Source: Phycicoccus sp. Root101
GTDB taxonomy: Bacteria; Actinomycetota; Actinomycetes; Actinomycetales; Dermatophilaceae
Reading direction: 5' to 3'
Length of the DNA: 64,000 nucleotides
Assembly (NCBI RefSeq): GCF_001426245.1
Contig: NZ_LMCM01000001.1
Span: 808,625 to 872,624 of the forward strand
In this document: positions 10,380-18,509 of the stretch, piece after piece
How the letters are laid out: every line of letters starts with the position of its first letter
How positions within the stretch are numbered: position 1 is the stretch's first letter
Program-made: the position numbers and the translations under genes
Notes under the pieces: generated by a model
Seen by the model: only the letters and a program-made list of their open reading frames with translations
What the model was told of the DNA's origin: nothing
Databases searched by the model: none

Positions 10380-10544
10380 CTAGTCCGCATTCACTGACGG
10401 CTCCGTAGCGGCGGCCCCAGCGTCGCCCTGACAGTCGGGACACATGACACGAACCTCATGACCACTGCCCATCGCGAAGTCCCAGCCCACCTGGCCTTCA
10501 TAAGGGTGGCGGCACCCTTCGCAGCGCAAATCTCCGCTGGCCAC
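10380..10544 (-). CDS. Small zinc-ribbon-like protein, 54 residues
   Basis: On the minus strand GTG 10544 opens 54 codons ending in TAG at 10380. The product contains two CxxC knuckles: CEGC at residues 8-11 and CPDC at 35-38, separated by 23 residues that include WDFAMGSGHEVRVM. This is the spacing of a small zinc ribbon. A stop two codons upstream fixes the longest possible start. There is no strong Shine-Dalgarno sequence. The protein-like text and paired knuckles support a real gene, though it could be the tail of a decayed longer gene. Function unknown; a nucleic-acid or protein-binding zinc ribbon is plausible. Confidence 0.5.
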   Translation of the reverse strand: MASGDLRCEGCRHPYEGQVGWDFAMGSGHEVRVMCPDCQGDAGAAATEPSVNAD

Positions 10545-10815
10545 CCGTCAAGGGTTCCAGCCCGTTCTCGCGAGCGCTATAGCCAGAGCGGGCCATACCA
10601 AATGAACCAAAGAGGGCATCGCCGCTTGACCCTTACCGGTCTCGCGCGGCAGCAAAGTTCGGCTGCGCACCGAGGGGATGTGCGACCCTCCAAGCCCCCT
10701 TGCTGAGGATCAGGTCGTTTGTTGAGGCCATGTGGCATTCTGGTGTTCGGTCAAGGAGCGGCCACCCCTTACACCGCGAACTCCTCGAGGGCGCCTGTCG
10801 GTAGGAGGTCTCCTC

Positions 10816-11444
10816 ATGAGCCTTCCTCGAGTTGATGAGCCAACTCTGGCCTTCGAATACGACGTGCCGTCCGGGTGCTGGCGGTGGTCAAGTGGCCTGC
10901 GGGAACTTCATGGGCTGTCCCCCGATGATCAGCCTACGACGACGACCCTCCTTGACCTCATGGTCGAGGAGCACCGGGACGAGATGGTCCAGCATTCAAG
11001 GCGCACCTCGTCACGCCAGGTCCATACACCTGCGTCTATGACATGCGCGACCCCCACGGCCACCTGCACAGGCTCCGGTACGTGGGCCACGCCGAAGCGG
11101 ACGAAGGACAGGTGACGCGCCTCTACGGTTTCGTCGTCGACATCACCGACATGCTGCGCGAGACGGCAGCTGCCGCTGTCGCCGGCGCACTGGAACATCG
11201 AGCGGTCATCGAGCAGGCCAAGGGCGCCCTCATGCTCAGTTTCGGCATCAATGACGAGGCTGCCTTTGAGTTGCTTCGCACCTACTCCAGTCGCTCCAAC
11301 ATCAAGCTCGCCGTCGTAGCCGAGCGCATTGCGCAAGGTCTGTCGGACCCGCAGTATTCGAGCCTGGAACCGGGCCGAAGCCTTCTCAACGTGCTCATGG
11401 CGCTCAACCCGCACCCCGACCAGCGAACTGGAACCGAGGGCTGA
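10816..11444 (+). pseudogene. PAS-ANTAR regulator interrupted by a frameshift
   Basis: An ideal TAGGAGG site at 10802 precedes ATG 10816. The first frame gives a PAS N-terminus (FEYDVPSGCWRWSSGLRELH, then EEHRDEMVQ) and then turns to nonsense, ending at 11115. The PAS core resumes in a second frame from about 10995 (FKAHLVTPGPYTCVYDMRD, then LHRLRYVGHAE and VVDITD). That frame continues into an ANTAR domain (EHRAVIEQAKGALMLSFGI, then AAFELLRTYSSRSNIKL) to the stop at 11444. Restoring one base near 10992-10995 would join them as a protein of about 209 residues. Either the gene is broken in this strain or the sequence has a one-base error. The intact product would be an RNA-binding antiterminator with a PAS sensor. 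Confidence 0.85.
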
Positions 11445-11744
11445 GCCCCCGTCCACGCGTGCGTAGAGCGCTCTGGCGGCATTGGCTGCCAAGAGGGAGT
11501 TACGGGCCACCGCCAGGCCGAGCGGTCGGCAATGGGGCTTGCAGGCCCGATCGGCGCGAGCCACCGTGTGACCGCATCTCCGAGGCCGGACCGTTCGCGT
11601 TGGGCAGACGCCTCCCGTTGCAACGACCTAGTCACATCGGGCCATTGTCGATGGCCAGGGAGAGGGTCACGATCAACAGGAAGGATGACTCTTCGGGAGG
11701 GCCTAGAAGCGTCAGCCCGCGCGACGCGGGGAAGATCGTCGCGA

Positions 11745-11788
11745 GGAGCCGCTCGCCACTCAACCAGGGGATCGTGGCGAGCGGCTCC
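11745..11788. repeat. 13-bp perfect inverted repeat (hairpin)
   Basis: GGAGCCGCTCGCC at 11745-11757 is the exact reverse complement of GGCGAGCGGCTCC at 11776-11788, with an 18-base loop. It lies 25 bases from the next hairpin and in no gene. It could be part of a small RNA, a terminator without a U-tract, or an operator. Confidence 0.6.
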
Positions 11789-11805
11789 CACACGTAGGAA
11801 GCGTC

Positions 11806-11842
11806 AAAAATCGCCCTCACCCTCCGTGAGGAGGATGAGGGC
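11806..11842 (-). terminator. Intrinsic terminator for the minus-strand DUF2795 gene
   Basis: The arms GCCCTCA (11813-11819) and TGAGGGC (11836-11842) plus the inner arms CCTCC (11821-11825) and GGAGG (11830-11834) form a 12-bp stem with one mismatch and a GTGA loop. On the minus strand it is followed by ATTTTTG, a U-tract. It lies 180 bases after the DUF2795 stop. Confidence 0.7.
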
Positions 11843-12019
11843 GCTGCCGGCCGCTCAGGGGATACAGCCAACGATTGAACCTTGACAGGTCAGGCGGTTG
11901 TCACCGTCTCGTTGACGACTGAGGTGCCGCCGCCTGATGGAACGCACCGCGGGTTGGCCTCTTTAGGCGTCACGCTCTCAACGGCATGCATCACTCGGAG
12001 TGCTGGTGCAGCTTCGGAC

Positions 12020-12289
12020 TCAAATCGGCTCGGTGACAAAATCCGGGCACGTGCGTGCCTCTAGGTCGGCACAGACCTGGTCAACGCTGTCGTATCGGCG
12101 ATGGGGCGCGAGACGCCCCAGCTCCCACAGCAGGGCCGTGGGAGCATGTCGACGTGCCAGCGCCGCCAAAAAGTGGTCACGTGTGCCTGGAAAATACCCC
12201 TCCGACAGGTGCTCCCGGAGATCGTTGTGATCTGGTGGCTCCGAAGTCCTGGGGGCCGAACGGTTCTCAGGTGTGTGGGTCGTGGTCAC
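12020..12289 (-). CDS. DUF2795 family small protein
   Basis: This 89-residue protein starts at GTG 12289, seven bases after a GAGGAG site. Residues about 22-80 match the DUF2795 layout: LREHLSEGYFPGTRDHFLAA, then ARRHAPTALLWELGRLAP, then RRYDSVDQVCADLE. DUF2795 proteins are short helical actinobacterial and cyanobacterial proteins of unknown function. The gene lies downstream of the YihY gene on the same strand with a 360-base gap, and is followed by a U-tract terminator, so it probably has its own promoter. Confidence 0.7.
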   Translation of the reverse strand: MTTTHTPENRSAPRTSEPPDHNDLREHLSEGYFPGTRDHFLAALARRHAPTALLWELGRLAPHRRYDSVDQVCADLEARTCPDFVTEPI

Positions 12290-12649
12290 GATGGCTCCTC
12301 GCCGAACAGGTAGGCCCTACGCGCGCCCACGTGACAGACCAATTCCCCGGGAACGCCAGCAACAAACCATTTGCTCGGTCAACAGACGGTAAAAGCGGGC
12401 ATCGCGGGTGGCACCGAGCGATCTGATCGCGGTGACGATCGAGCCGACCTCCTCGGCTAGTCGCCCCGACGTCTTTGCTCGCGCGAACGGTCTGTCGCAG
12501 CGCGGCGGGAGCTCTTGACGCTCCTGGCCCAAGCAGCCGACACGGCCGAGGCCGCCGAACGCATGTCTCTGTCCCCGCACACGAGCGGTTCGCCTCTTGG
12601 CCGAAGGCGCCCACGAGATCGGTTGTCATGGCGTTGGGGACGGGCCGCG
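12290..12649. other. Intergenic with a possible decayed helical protein
   Basis: The minus strand contains protein-like text split over two frames: DMRSAASAVSAAWARSVKSS in one and RLAEEVGSIVTAIRSLGATR in the next. Together they would read as one amphipathic protein if a frameshift near 12450-12480 were repaired. No family was recognised, so no gene is called. Confidence 0.3.
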
Positions 12650-13711
12650 TCATGCGGGAGGGTTGTTCGTGGGCCCGCTCTGGCGGGTCGCGTTCTGACC
12701 CTCGTTCTGGAAGCTGACGTCAACGGTCTCGAAGCCCTTGGCTCGCTGGGCCTTGGCAGCGTCGGTGTAGCTGCGGCGGTCGCCGTGGGTCAGGTTGACG
12801 TCATCGGTGAACGGCGTGAGTAGCGCGCGCGGCCACAGTCGCTTGGCCAGCACCACGTTGAGCTCGACGGACAAGGCGATGGTCAATGCCGTCGCGTACA
12901 GCCATGCCAAGAGCCCGAGCACGAGACCGAAGACCCCGTTGACAGCGGTGGCGTGCTTCAAGACGTTGCCGACGAGCAGGGCGCCGAAGACCTGCAGGAC
13001 CTGCCAAGCCACAGCCGCGCTCAGAGCGCCCGGCGCTGAAAACCGCCAACTCACCTGCTGGGCCGTCGCGATCCGGAAGGCCAGCAGGAACACTCCGGCG
13101 TTGACCGCGACGGAGATGAGCAACAGGAGCGCCTTCACGCCCCACCCCAACGAGGTGGCTCCGAAGGATGCTGCGGTCGCCCCCAGCGCGGACAGGACCG
13201 TGGTGGTGATCACCGCGGCTCCCGCTGTCGCCAGCAGCAGCAGGCTGCGGACGCGAGCGGAGATCGGGTTGGGTCGCCGGTTGCGCGGCACCGCCCATGC
13301 CACGTTCATGAGGTTCTGCACGGCCTGGGCGACCCCCAGCGCGCCGTACAGAGAGCCCAGCAGGCCGACGATCACTCCCATCCCGCTCCCGCGCAGCCCG
13401 GTGCTGCGCAGCTGTGCTCCGATGACGGGGAACTGGCTCAGCGTCGAGGACAAGATGTCCAGCTGCAGGCGCGGGTTGCCTTGGAGGGCGAAGCCGAGCA
13501 GTGAGGACAAGAGCAGGAGGAGTGGAAACAGGGAAACCAAGCCGTAGTAGGCGATCAAGGCGGCCAGGTAGCTGCCTTGGTCGTCGAAGAACTTGTATGC
13601 CACCGCGATCGGCAGCGCGACCCAGCGCCTGCGCCGCTGAAAGCGGTCGACTCGATCCACGACCCTCATCGCTGGCTCCGGATGCGCCTCGCGCAACGCG
13701 TTCTGCTGCAC
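12650..13711 (-). CDS. YihY/BrkB family inner-membrane protein
   Basis: This 353-residue protein starts at GTG 13711, behind a GAAGGAAGAA stretch. About six membrane helices are visible. The family hallmarks are AYKFFDDQGSYLAALIAYYG near residue 45, FPLLLLLSSLLGF, and GVFGLVLGLLAWLY followed by LSVELNVVLAK near the end. The last 60 residues are polar and cytoplasmic. The family was once called ribonuclease BN by mistake; its real role is unknown, with suggestions of envelope or lipid functions. It lies 37 bases downstream of the AI-2E family gene on the same strand, so the two are probably co-transcribed despite the hairpin at the junction. Confidence 0.9.
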   Translation of the reverse strand: MQQNALREAHPEPAMRVVDRVDRFQRRRRWVALPIAVAYKFFDDQGSYLAALIAYYGLVSLFPLLLLLSSLLGFALQGNPRLQLDILSSTLSQFPVIGAQLRSTGLRGSGMGVIVGLLGSLYGALGVAQAVQNLMNVAWAVPRNRRPNPISARVRSLLLLATAGAAVITTTVLSALGATAASFGATSLGWGVKALLLLISVAVNAGVFLLAFRIATAQQVSWRFSAPGALSAAVAWQVLQVFGALLVGNVLKHATAVNGVFGLVLGLLAWLYATALTIALSVELNVVLAKRLWPRALLTPFTDDVNLTHGDRRSYTDAAKAQRAKGFETVDVSFQNEGQNATRQSGPTNNPPA

Positions 13712-13739
13712 GAGCGGCGTTCTTCCTTCAGTGTGGGCC

Positions 13740-13780
13740 GGGGCACGTCAATCCACGGCTTCGGTGGGTTGACGTGCCCC
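13740..13780 (-). terminator. 12-bp hairpin at the end of the AI-2E family gene
   Basis: GGGGCACGTCAA (13740-13751) pairs exactly with TTGACGTGCCCC (13769-13780), with a 17-base loop. It overlaps the last codons of the upstream gene and has no U-tract, so it may attenuate or stabilise the message between the two membrane-protein genes rather than end it. Confidence 0.5.
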
Positions 13781-14872
13781 TGGAACGCTGCCGGCTCGTC
13801 GTCGCTCCCGTTCTTCCAACACCTCGACGATGATCACCTGGACAGAACCCGCGATCGGGATGGCGGCCAATGACCCCAGGATGCCGGCGACTTCGGTGCA
13901 CAGGATGATCGCAATCAGGACCGCCAAGGCCGAGAGCTGCAGGGCCCGGCCGTAGATGAGTGGGCGAAGGGTGTGGCCCTCGATCAGGTGGTAGAGGAGC
14001 ATGACGACGAAGACGATCGCGGCGGCGACCGGACTTTCGGTCAGTGCGACGAGGCTGAGCAGGATCGTGACGACCGCCGGCCCGATGTAGGGGACCAGCT
14101 CGAGGATGGCCGTGAACAGACCGAGCGGTAGGGCGTACGGGACACCGACGAGCAGCAGCGTCACCGTCGCCACGACCCCGGCAATGAAGCTCGCCAGCAA
14201 GTTGCCGGTGACGAATCCCCGGACGGACCGGTACACCCCGGCGCCGATGCGCTCAGCCGGGAGCATGTGGGTCTCAGGTATCAGGTCGGAGACACGTCGC
14301 CGCCATTCAGGACCCTCGAGGAGCATGAAGAGAGTCAGGAAGGCAATGATGACCGTGCCGGTGAAGGTTGTCGCCACGCCCTTGACGATGCCGAATGCGG
14401 GAGTGGCCGCCCCGCTCAACGTCCCGGAGGTCGGCTTTGTCGTCGCCTCCCGAACGCTTTCGACGACGTGGTACCTGCGCTCGAGGAACCCCAGCTGTCC
14501 GTGACCCTTGGTGAGGTCATCGACCAGCACCGGCAGGGCGGTGACGAGGTGCGAGACCTGCGTGACGAGCGGTGGGATGAAGACCAGACCCAGCAGCCCA
14601 AAGACGCCCACAGCCAGGCTGGAGACGATAGCGACGGCCACCCCGCGTCCCAGCCCACGATGCTGGAAGAACTCCACGGCGGGGTTGATGGCAATGGCCA
14701 GGAACAGTGCGATCGCAATCAGCGTCAGCCCCTTCTGTGCCCGCAGTACGAACTCGAGTGCGGCCAGTACGCCCAGAGCGATCCCCAGACCGATGAGTAC
14801 GGTGCGAAGGCGGAGCGTCACTACCCGGACATTGCTGCCGGGGGCTGGTGGTCCGGGCGTGCCAGTCGACAT
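13748..14872 (-). CDS. AI-2E family transporter
   Basis: This 374-residue membrane protein starts at ATG 14872, behind an AGAGGA site. It follows the PF01594 layout: two N-terminal helices (LIGLGIALGVLAALEFVLRA and LIAIALFLAIAINPAVEFF), a third (GVFGLLGLVFIPPLV), a soluble middle segment, and five closely spaced C-terminal helices with the conserved LELVPYIGPAVVTILLSL and YHLIEGHTLRPLIYGRALQL. Members export autoinducer-2 or other small molecules or act as Na+/H+ antiporters; the substrate here is not known. It is probably the first gene of an operon with the YihY gene. Confidence 0.92.
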   Translation of the reverse strand: MSTGTPGPPAPGSNVRVVTLRLRTVLIGLGIALGVLAALEFVLRAQKGLTLIAIALFLAIAINPAVEFFQHRGLGRGVAVAIVSSLAVGVFGLLGLVFIPPLVTQVSHLVTALPVLVDDLTKGHGQLGFLERRYHVVESVREATTKPTSGTLSGAATPAFGIVKGVATTFTGTVIIAFLTLFMLLEGPEWRRRVSDLIPETHMLPAERIGAGVYRSVRGFVTGNLLASFIAGVVATVTLLLVGVPYALPLGLFTAILELVPYIGPAVVTILLSLVALTESPVAAAIVFVVMLLYHLIEGHTLRPLIYGRALQLSALAVLIAIILCTEVAGILGSLAAIPIAGSVQVIIVEVLEERERRRAGSVPGARQPTEAVD

Positions 14873-15167
14873 ACGCAGAGTCCTCTCGAGCGCGCCTTTG
14901 CTGAAGGGATTGAACCGACGCTAGTGCCCCACTGCGCAATCGGCAGCGTCGATCGCCTTCAGCGGCTAGTTACCCGGCAGTTGTCGCCGATGGTCCGCAT
15001 CAGTTCACCCGAAGTGGCGCAGAGGTCCGAGGGGACCCACCTCCGTTTGTCAGTCCAGACCGTGCACGCATTGGCCTCCTGGCGGCCCCCTATAGCGCGC
15101 GGGCTGAGGCGCCGGCTGCTTCGTCGCGAGCCCGGCGAGTGCCGTCGGGGGCGGATATTCTGCGGAT
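14873..15167. other. Divergent promoter region
   Basis: These 295 bases separate the minus-strand AI-2E gene from the plus-strand GAF/HATPase gene. No gene or clear operator was seen; promoters for both must lie here. Confidence 0.4.
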
Positions 15168-16106
15168 GTGGCGCATACGGTCGCAAGCAGGCCAGTCCCA
15201 GAGGGGGAGACGTGGGCGCGGTCCGCGCTCTCGCGACTGGCGGACGTCCCGGGGGTCCACCGGGCCGGTCTGGCACTGGCCGAGGGTGGCGGGCGACGGC
15301 TGCTGTTCACCGCCAGCGACCGCGACGACGGGCAGCGCGTCACCTGGTGTGAGATCGACGCGTACGACCATGTCCCACTGACCCACACCGTGCGGACCGG
15401 CGAGGCAGTACTCGGCTCGCTGGACGACCTGGCGGTCGGCTACCCAGCGTTTATCGACCACCAGGCCCCGCAGACGATGGCGCTGGCGTTCCTGCCCATC
15501 GTTGCAGCCGGTCACGTTCAGGGCGGGTACGCCCTGTTCTTCGACGCCCCCCAACCCTTCGACCAGGAACAACTGGCTGAGCTCGAGGACCTCGGAACGC
15601 AGTTGGGCGCGGACCTACGCCGCGTGCAGCGCACCACCACCCATGCGAGCAGGTCCCTGGACGCGGAGCCGGTACCGGACGGCGCACGAGCGGCGACGTA
15701 CTCGGTCGCTCCGGACCCTCGAGCGGTCGCTCACGCCCGCCACTTCGCGCACACCACCCTGGCATCCTGGGACATCGACGAGGGCACCGTCAGCAACGCT
15801 GTCCTGTGCCTGAGCGAGCTGGTCACCAACGCACTGCTCCACACCGACGCCGGTTGTGAAGTCCGCGTCCTGCTCGACCAAGGTGTCATGACCGCGACCG
15901 TTCGTGACAGCGGTTCAACCGTCGTCGTCGACCCCAGCAGCGTCACTAAGGACCCCTTGGCTGCTCACGGTCGTGGACTGCAACTCGTGGACGCGTTCTC
16001 GACGAGGTGGGGCTCGCAGCTGGACGCGGCCGGGATGAGCGTCTGGTTCACGCTCGAGCCGGCGAACCTCCACGCTGGTCGAGCCCATGTCCCGGTGGAC
16101 CGGTAG
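15168..16106 (+). CDS. GAF-like sensor fused to RsbW-type ATP-binding domain
   Basis: This 312-residue protein starts at GTG 15168. Residues about 20-160 form a GAF-like sensor (FTASDRDDGQRVTWCEIDAY, then LAFLPIVAAGHVQGGYALFF). Residues about 190-300 form a HATPase_c_2 domain with the N-box LSELVTNALLHT, the G1-like VRDSGS and the G2-like AAHGRGLQLVDAFSTRW. Such domains occur in anti-sigma factor kinases and in PP2C-linked regulators of actinobacteria. There is no phosphatase domain and no neighbouring anti-sigma antagonist or sigma gene. Its likely role is to sense a signal and phosphorylate or bind a partner elsewhere in the genome. Confidence 0.85.
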   Translation: MAHTVASRPVPEGETWARSALSRLADVPGVHRAGLALAEGGGRRLLFTASDRDDGQRVTWCEIDAYDHVPLTHTVRTGEAVLGSLDDLAVGYPAFIDHQAPQTMALAFLPIVAAGHVQGGYALFFDAPQPFDQEQLAELEDLGTQLGADLRRVQRTTTHASRSLDAEPVPDGARAATYSVAPDPRAVAHARHFAHTTLASWDIDEGTVSNAVLCLSELVTNALLHTDAGCEVRVLLDQGVMTATVRDSGSTVVVDPSSVTKDPLAAHGRGLQLVDAFSTRWGSQLDAAGMSVWFTLEPANLHAGRAHVPVDR

Positions 16107-16466
16107 ACGAGGTGCCCGGCGCGGCTGGCATGTGAGGCCTCCTGCCGAGTGGTGCCCTGCCGACGCGGCGCCCCGGCCCGCAACCGCGGCAGCGCCAGCT
16201 GTTCCAGGGCGTCATCAGTACCCACGAACAGGTCTCCGACGGCAGCGATGACCACCAACGGTTCGTCCAGGTCCGCACCTGACTGCGCTTCGTCCGCGAT
16301 GCCCTGTCACAGCTGATCCGAGAGCTGGCCGGCCCGGTACCCGGAGCGACGTCGACAGCACGGAAACAGGCCGCCTTGTCGACGTCGTACCCCCCAACGA
16401 AAAGCCAAACCCCATGTCCCACACACCTCATGCATTGTCGGCGAGGTTATGGCGGACGAATCTCCT
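16107..16466. other. Intergenic at the inner edge of the integrase module
   Basis: No gene is supported. The minus strand reads DEPLVVIAAVGDLFVGTDDA near 16210-16280, which looks protein-like but has no start and no clear end, and may be a gene remnant. Confidence 0.35.
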
Positions 16467-16841
16467 TCAACGGCGCCACAGGTAGCGCTCCCGCGGCCAA
16501 CCTGCGGGCTGACGCAGGTGCTCCAGGTCGGTCAGGACGCTGCGCCACCTCGCGTCAACGAGGTCGCCGCGGGCGGCGCGGTCCCCCAGTTCCCGCAGCA
16601 CCCGGCGGCAGGCGGCTGGAGAGCTGAGGACGGCCCGGACGTGGTCCTCGATCGAGACCACGGTGTCGATGTACCGGATGCCGATCGCTCCGCTGTCCGC
16701 CGCGCGTCGCTCCTCCGACGCTGCTCGGCGGCACTGCGGCGAACACCACCGCTTGGGTCGTCCGGGTCGAGGTGGCCACGCCTCCTGGATGACCCGGCCG
16801 CAGCGAGGGCACGAACGGGCTACGCGGCCATCTCGCGTCAC
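16467..16841 (-). CDS. Small Cys-rich (zinc-finger-like) protein of the integrase module
   Basis: This 124-residue protein starts at GTG 16841, overlapping the stop of the upstream excisionase-like gene by four bases (GTGA). The N-terminus holds CPRCGR (residues 11-16) and, after a Pro/Arg-rich linker, WCSPQCRRAASEERR, giving two CxxC or CxxxC pairs consistent with a zinc finger. The rest is helical and charged. Small proteins with a CSPxCRRAA motif occur beside integrases in actinobacterial mobile elements, but I cannot give a function. The tight coupling suggests it works with the HTH protein. Confidence 0.65.
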   Translation of the reverse strand: MTRDGRVARSCPRCGRVIQEAWPPRPGRPKRWCSPQCRRAASEERRAADSGAIGIRYIDTVVSIEDHVRAVLSSPAACRRVLRELGDRAARGDLVDARWRSVLTDLEHLRQPAGWPRERYLWRR

Positions 16842-17143
16842 TGCTGTTCCAGTCCGAGGGTCCAGGCGATCACGGTCGCTGCACGCCAGCGCAGGTGCTT
16901 CCCGATCCGGATCCCCTTGGGTCCATAGCCCGTGGTTCGCCACGAGTAGATCGTCTGCTTGGGCACCCCGAGGTAGTTGGCCAGGTCGTCGATGTCCCAC
17001 AGTTCCTGGTACTCCATCGGCTTTGCCGGCCGGCGGGCCGGCAGTGGAGGTGCAGGCCGTGACGTGCGGCGACCCGCGTTCTGCGGGTCACCAGTGCTGT
17101 CCCACAGCCCTAGCTGCTCCTGGTTCTTCGCGTTCTGGTTCAT
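16838..17143 (-). CDS. Excisionase-like helix-turn-helix DNA-binding protein
   Basis: This 101-residue protein starts at ATG 17143 with an AGGAG site upstream. Residues about 46-98 form a MerR/AlpA-type winged helix: LWDIDDLANYLGVPKQTIYS, then GPKGIRIGKHLRWR. That is the domain of recombination directionality factors and small regulators on integrative elements. The first 40 residues are basic and Pro/Arg-rich. It is divergent from the integrase across a 188-base gap, the classic xis-int arrangement. It probably controls excision or int expression. Confidence 0.85.
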   Translation of the reverse strand: MNQNAKNQEQLGLWDSTGDPQNAGRRTSRPAPPLPARRPAKPMEYQELWDIDDLANYLGVPKQTIYSWRTTGYGPKGIRIGKHLRWRAATVIAWTLGLEQQ

Positions 17144-17182
17144 GACGACGATCTCCTAGCGATGGTGGTGGGTTCGGCTTGT

Positions 17183-17214
17183 CACCGACGAATGCCGACG
17201 GGTCGTCGTCGGTG
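17183..17214. repeat. Inverted repeat in the int-xis intergenic region
   Basis: CACCGACGA (17183-17191) and TCGTCGGTG (17206-17214) are exact reverse complements around a 14-base spacer. In this position it could be an operator for the HTH protein or an integrase arm site. Confidence 0.45.
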
Positions 17215-17331
17215 GTCACCGGCAGGAATGGCTGTCAGGTCCGGGCACAACCGTGAACGTCCGGAACGGGCCACCAGTCGCCCTCGACCGTCGTCGGAGG
17301 TCGCGGCTAACGTGGCGAACCTCGGAGAGGA

Positions 17332-18489
17332 ATGGCATGGCGTTCATCGCGCAGCACCATGGAAATCTCGATGCCTGAGGGAGTCAGCCGTCGCGGTGAG
17401 TCCTGGCGCGCGCGGTACCGCAACCCCGAGACGGGTCGGCAGCACGAGCGGTCGTTCCCCAGGCAGGCCGACGCAGTCCGGTGGAGGCGTCAGCAGCTCG
17501 ATGCCCTGGATCGGGGACGGTGGGTCGACCCCAAGGCAGGGAAGGTCTCCTTCGTCCGCTACTTCGAGGCGTGGGAACGCGACCAGGTCTGGACCGACGG
17601 CACCCGGCAGGCGATGTCACTGGCCGCCCGGTCGACCACCTTCGCCGACGTCGACCTGCGCCGCGTCCGCCCCAGCCACATCGAGGCGTGGGTCAAGTCG
17701 ATGACCATCCCCACCCAGAAGCGACCACGACCCTTGGCGCCCGGCACGATCAAGACCCGGTTCGTCAACGTGCGATCGGTCTTCCGTGCTGCCGTCCGCG
17801 ACGGGATGATCGCCGTCGACCCCACCCTCTCGGTCCGCCTCCCCCGCCTGCGCAAACGCGAAGCGGCGATGACGATCCCCGCCCCAGAGGTCGTTCGACG
17901 CATTCTCGACGCCTCCGACCCACGGTTCACGGCGTTCGTCGGGCTGTGCGCCTTCGCCGGCCTACGCCTTGGCGAAGCCGCAGCCCTGCGCGTCGAGGAC
18001 GTCGACTTCTTGCGCCGCCAGGTTCAGGTCAGCCGACAGGTCCAGCGACTCACCGGCGGCGAGCTCGACATCCGGCTCCCGAAGTACAACTCCGAGCGCA
18101 CCGTCCACATCCCCGACGCGCTCGCCCAGATGCTCGCCCGGCACGTCGAACTGGGCCTCTTCAACGGCTGGCTCTTCGCGGGCGTAGAGGGCCTTCCGCC
18201 CCACCAGAACACCGTCGGTTACCGGTGGCGGACCACCCTGTCCAGGGCCGGGATCGAGGGCGTCCGGCTGCACGACCTGCGGCACTTCTTCGCCTCCGGG
18301 CTCATCGCCTCTGGCTGCGACGTCGTGGTGGTCCAGCGGGCTCTGGGCCACGCCAAGTCGACCACCACTCTGACCACCTACGCCCACCTGTGGCCGTCGG
18401 CTGAAGACCGAGTCCGCGACGCGTCAGCCCGCCTCGTGGCCGAGGTCCTCGGATCTGGTGAGGGCACTGTGAGGGCAGATGACGCCTAA
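17332..18489 (+). CDS. Tyrosine site-specific integrase
   Basis: This recombinase has up to 385 residues. The start is uncertain among ATG 17332, 17359 and 17371; a GGAGAGGA lies just before the first. Residues about 15-60 form the arm-binding domain typical of actinobacterial integrases (SRRGESWRARYRNPETGR), 70-165 the SAM-like core-binding domain, and 180-370 the catalytic domain. All active-site residues are visible: Arg212 in AGLRLGE, Lys251, His314 and Arg317 in HDLRHFF, His340 in ALGHAK, and nucleophile Tyr350 in TLTTYAH. It appears intact. It ends 20 bases from the 3' end of ychF, suggesting an island boundary. No flanking direct repeat was identified in this window. Confidence 0.92.
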   Translation: MAWRSSRSTMEISMPEGVSRRGESWRARYRNPETGRQHERSFPRQADAVRWRRQQLDALDRGRWVDPKAGKVSFVRYFEAWERDQVWTDGTRQAMSLAARSTTFADVDLRRVRPSHIEAWVKSMTIPTQKRPRPLAPGTIKTRFVNVRSVFRAAVRDGMIAVDPTLSVRLPRLRKREAAMTIPAPEVVRRILDASDPRFTAFVGLCAFAGLRLGEAAALRVEDVDFLRRQVQVSRQVQRLTGGELDIRLPKYNSERTVHIPDALAQMLARHVELGLFNGWLFAGVEGLPPHQNTVGYRWRTTLSRAGIEGVRLHDLRHFFASGLIASGCDVVVVQRALGHAKSTTTLTTYAHLWPSAEDRVRDASARLVAEVLGSGEGTVRADDA

Positions 18490-18509
18490 ACAGGCCCTGA
18501 CCTGCGGCT

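Larger units (their letters stand above)
11445..12019. other. Non-coding stretch with two strong hairpins
   Basis: No gene is called in these 575 bases. The two inverted repeats listed separately (11745-11788 and 11813-11842) are the only structured signals. Confidence 0.45.

Noticed and set aside
11776-11790. Repeated GATCGT..GCGAG wording near 11735 and 11771 as a CRISPR-like or IS terminal repeat
   Set aside because: Only two imperfect copies with no regular spacer, no transposase and no cas gene; the inverted repeat explains the similarity.
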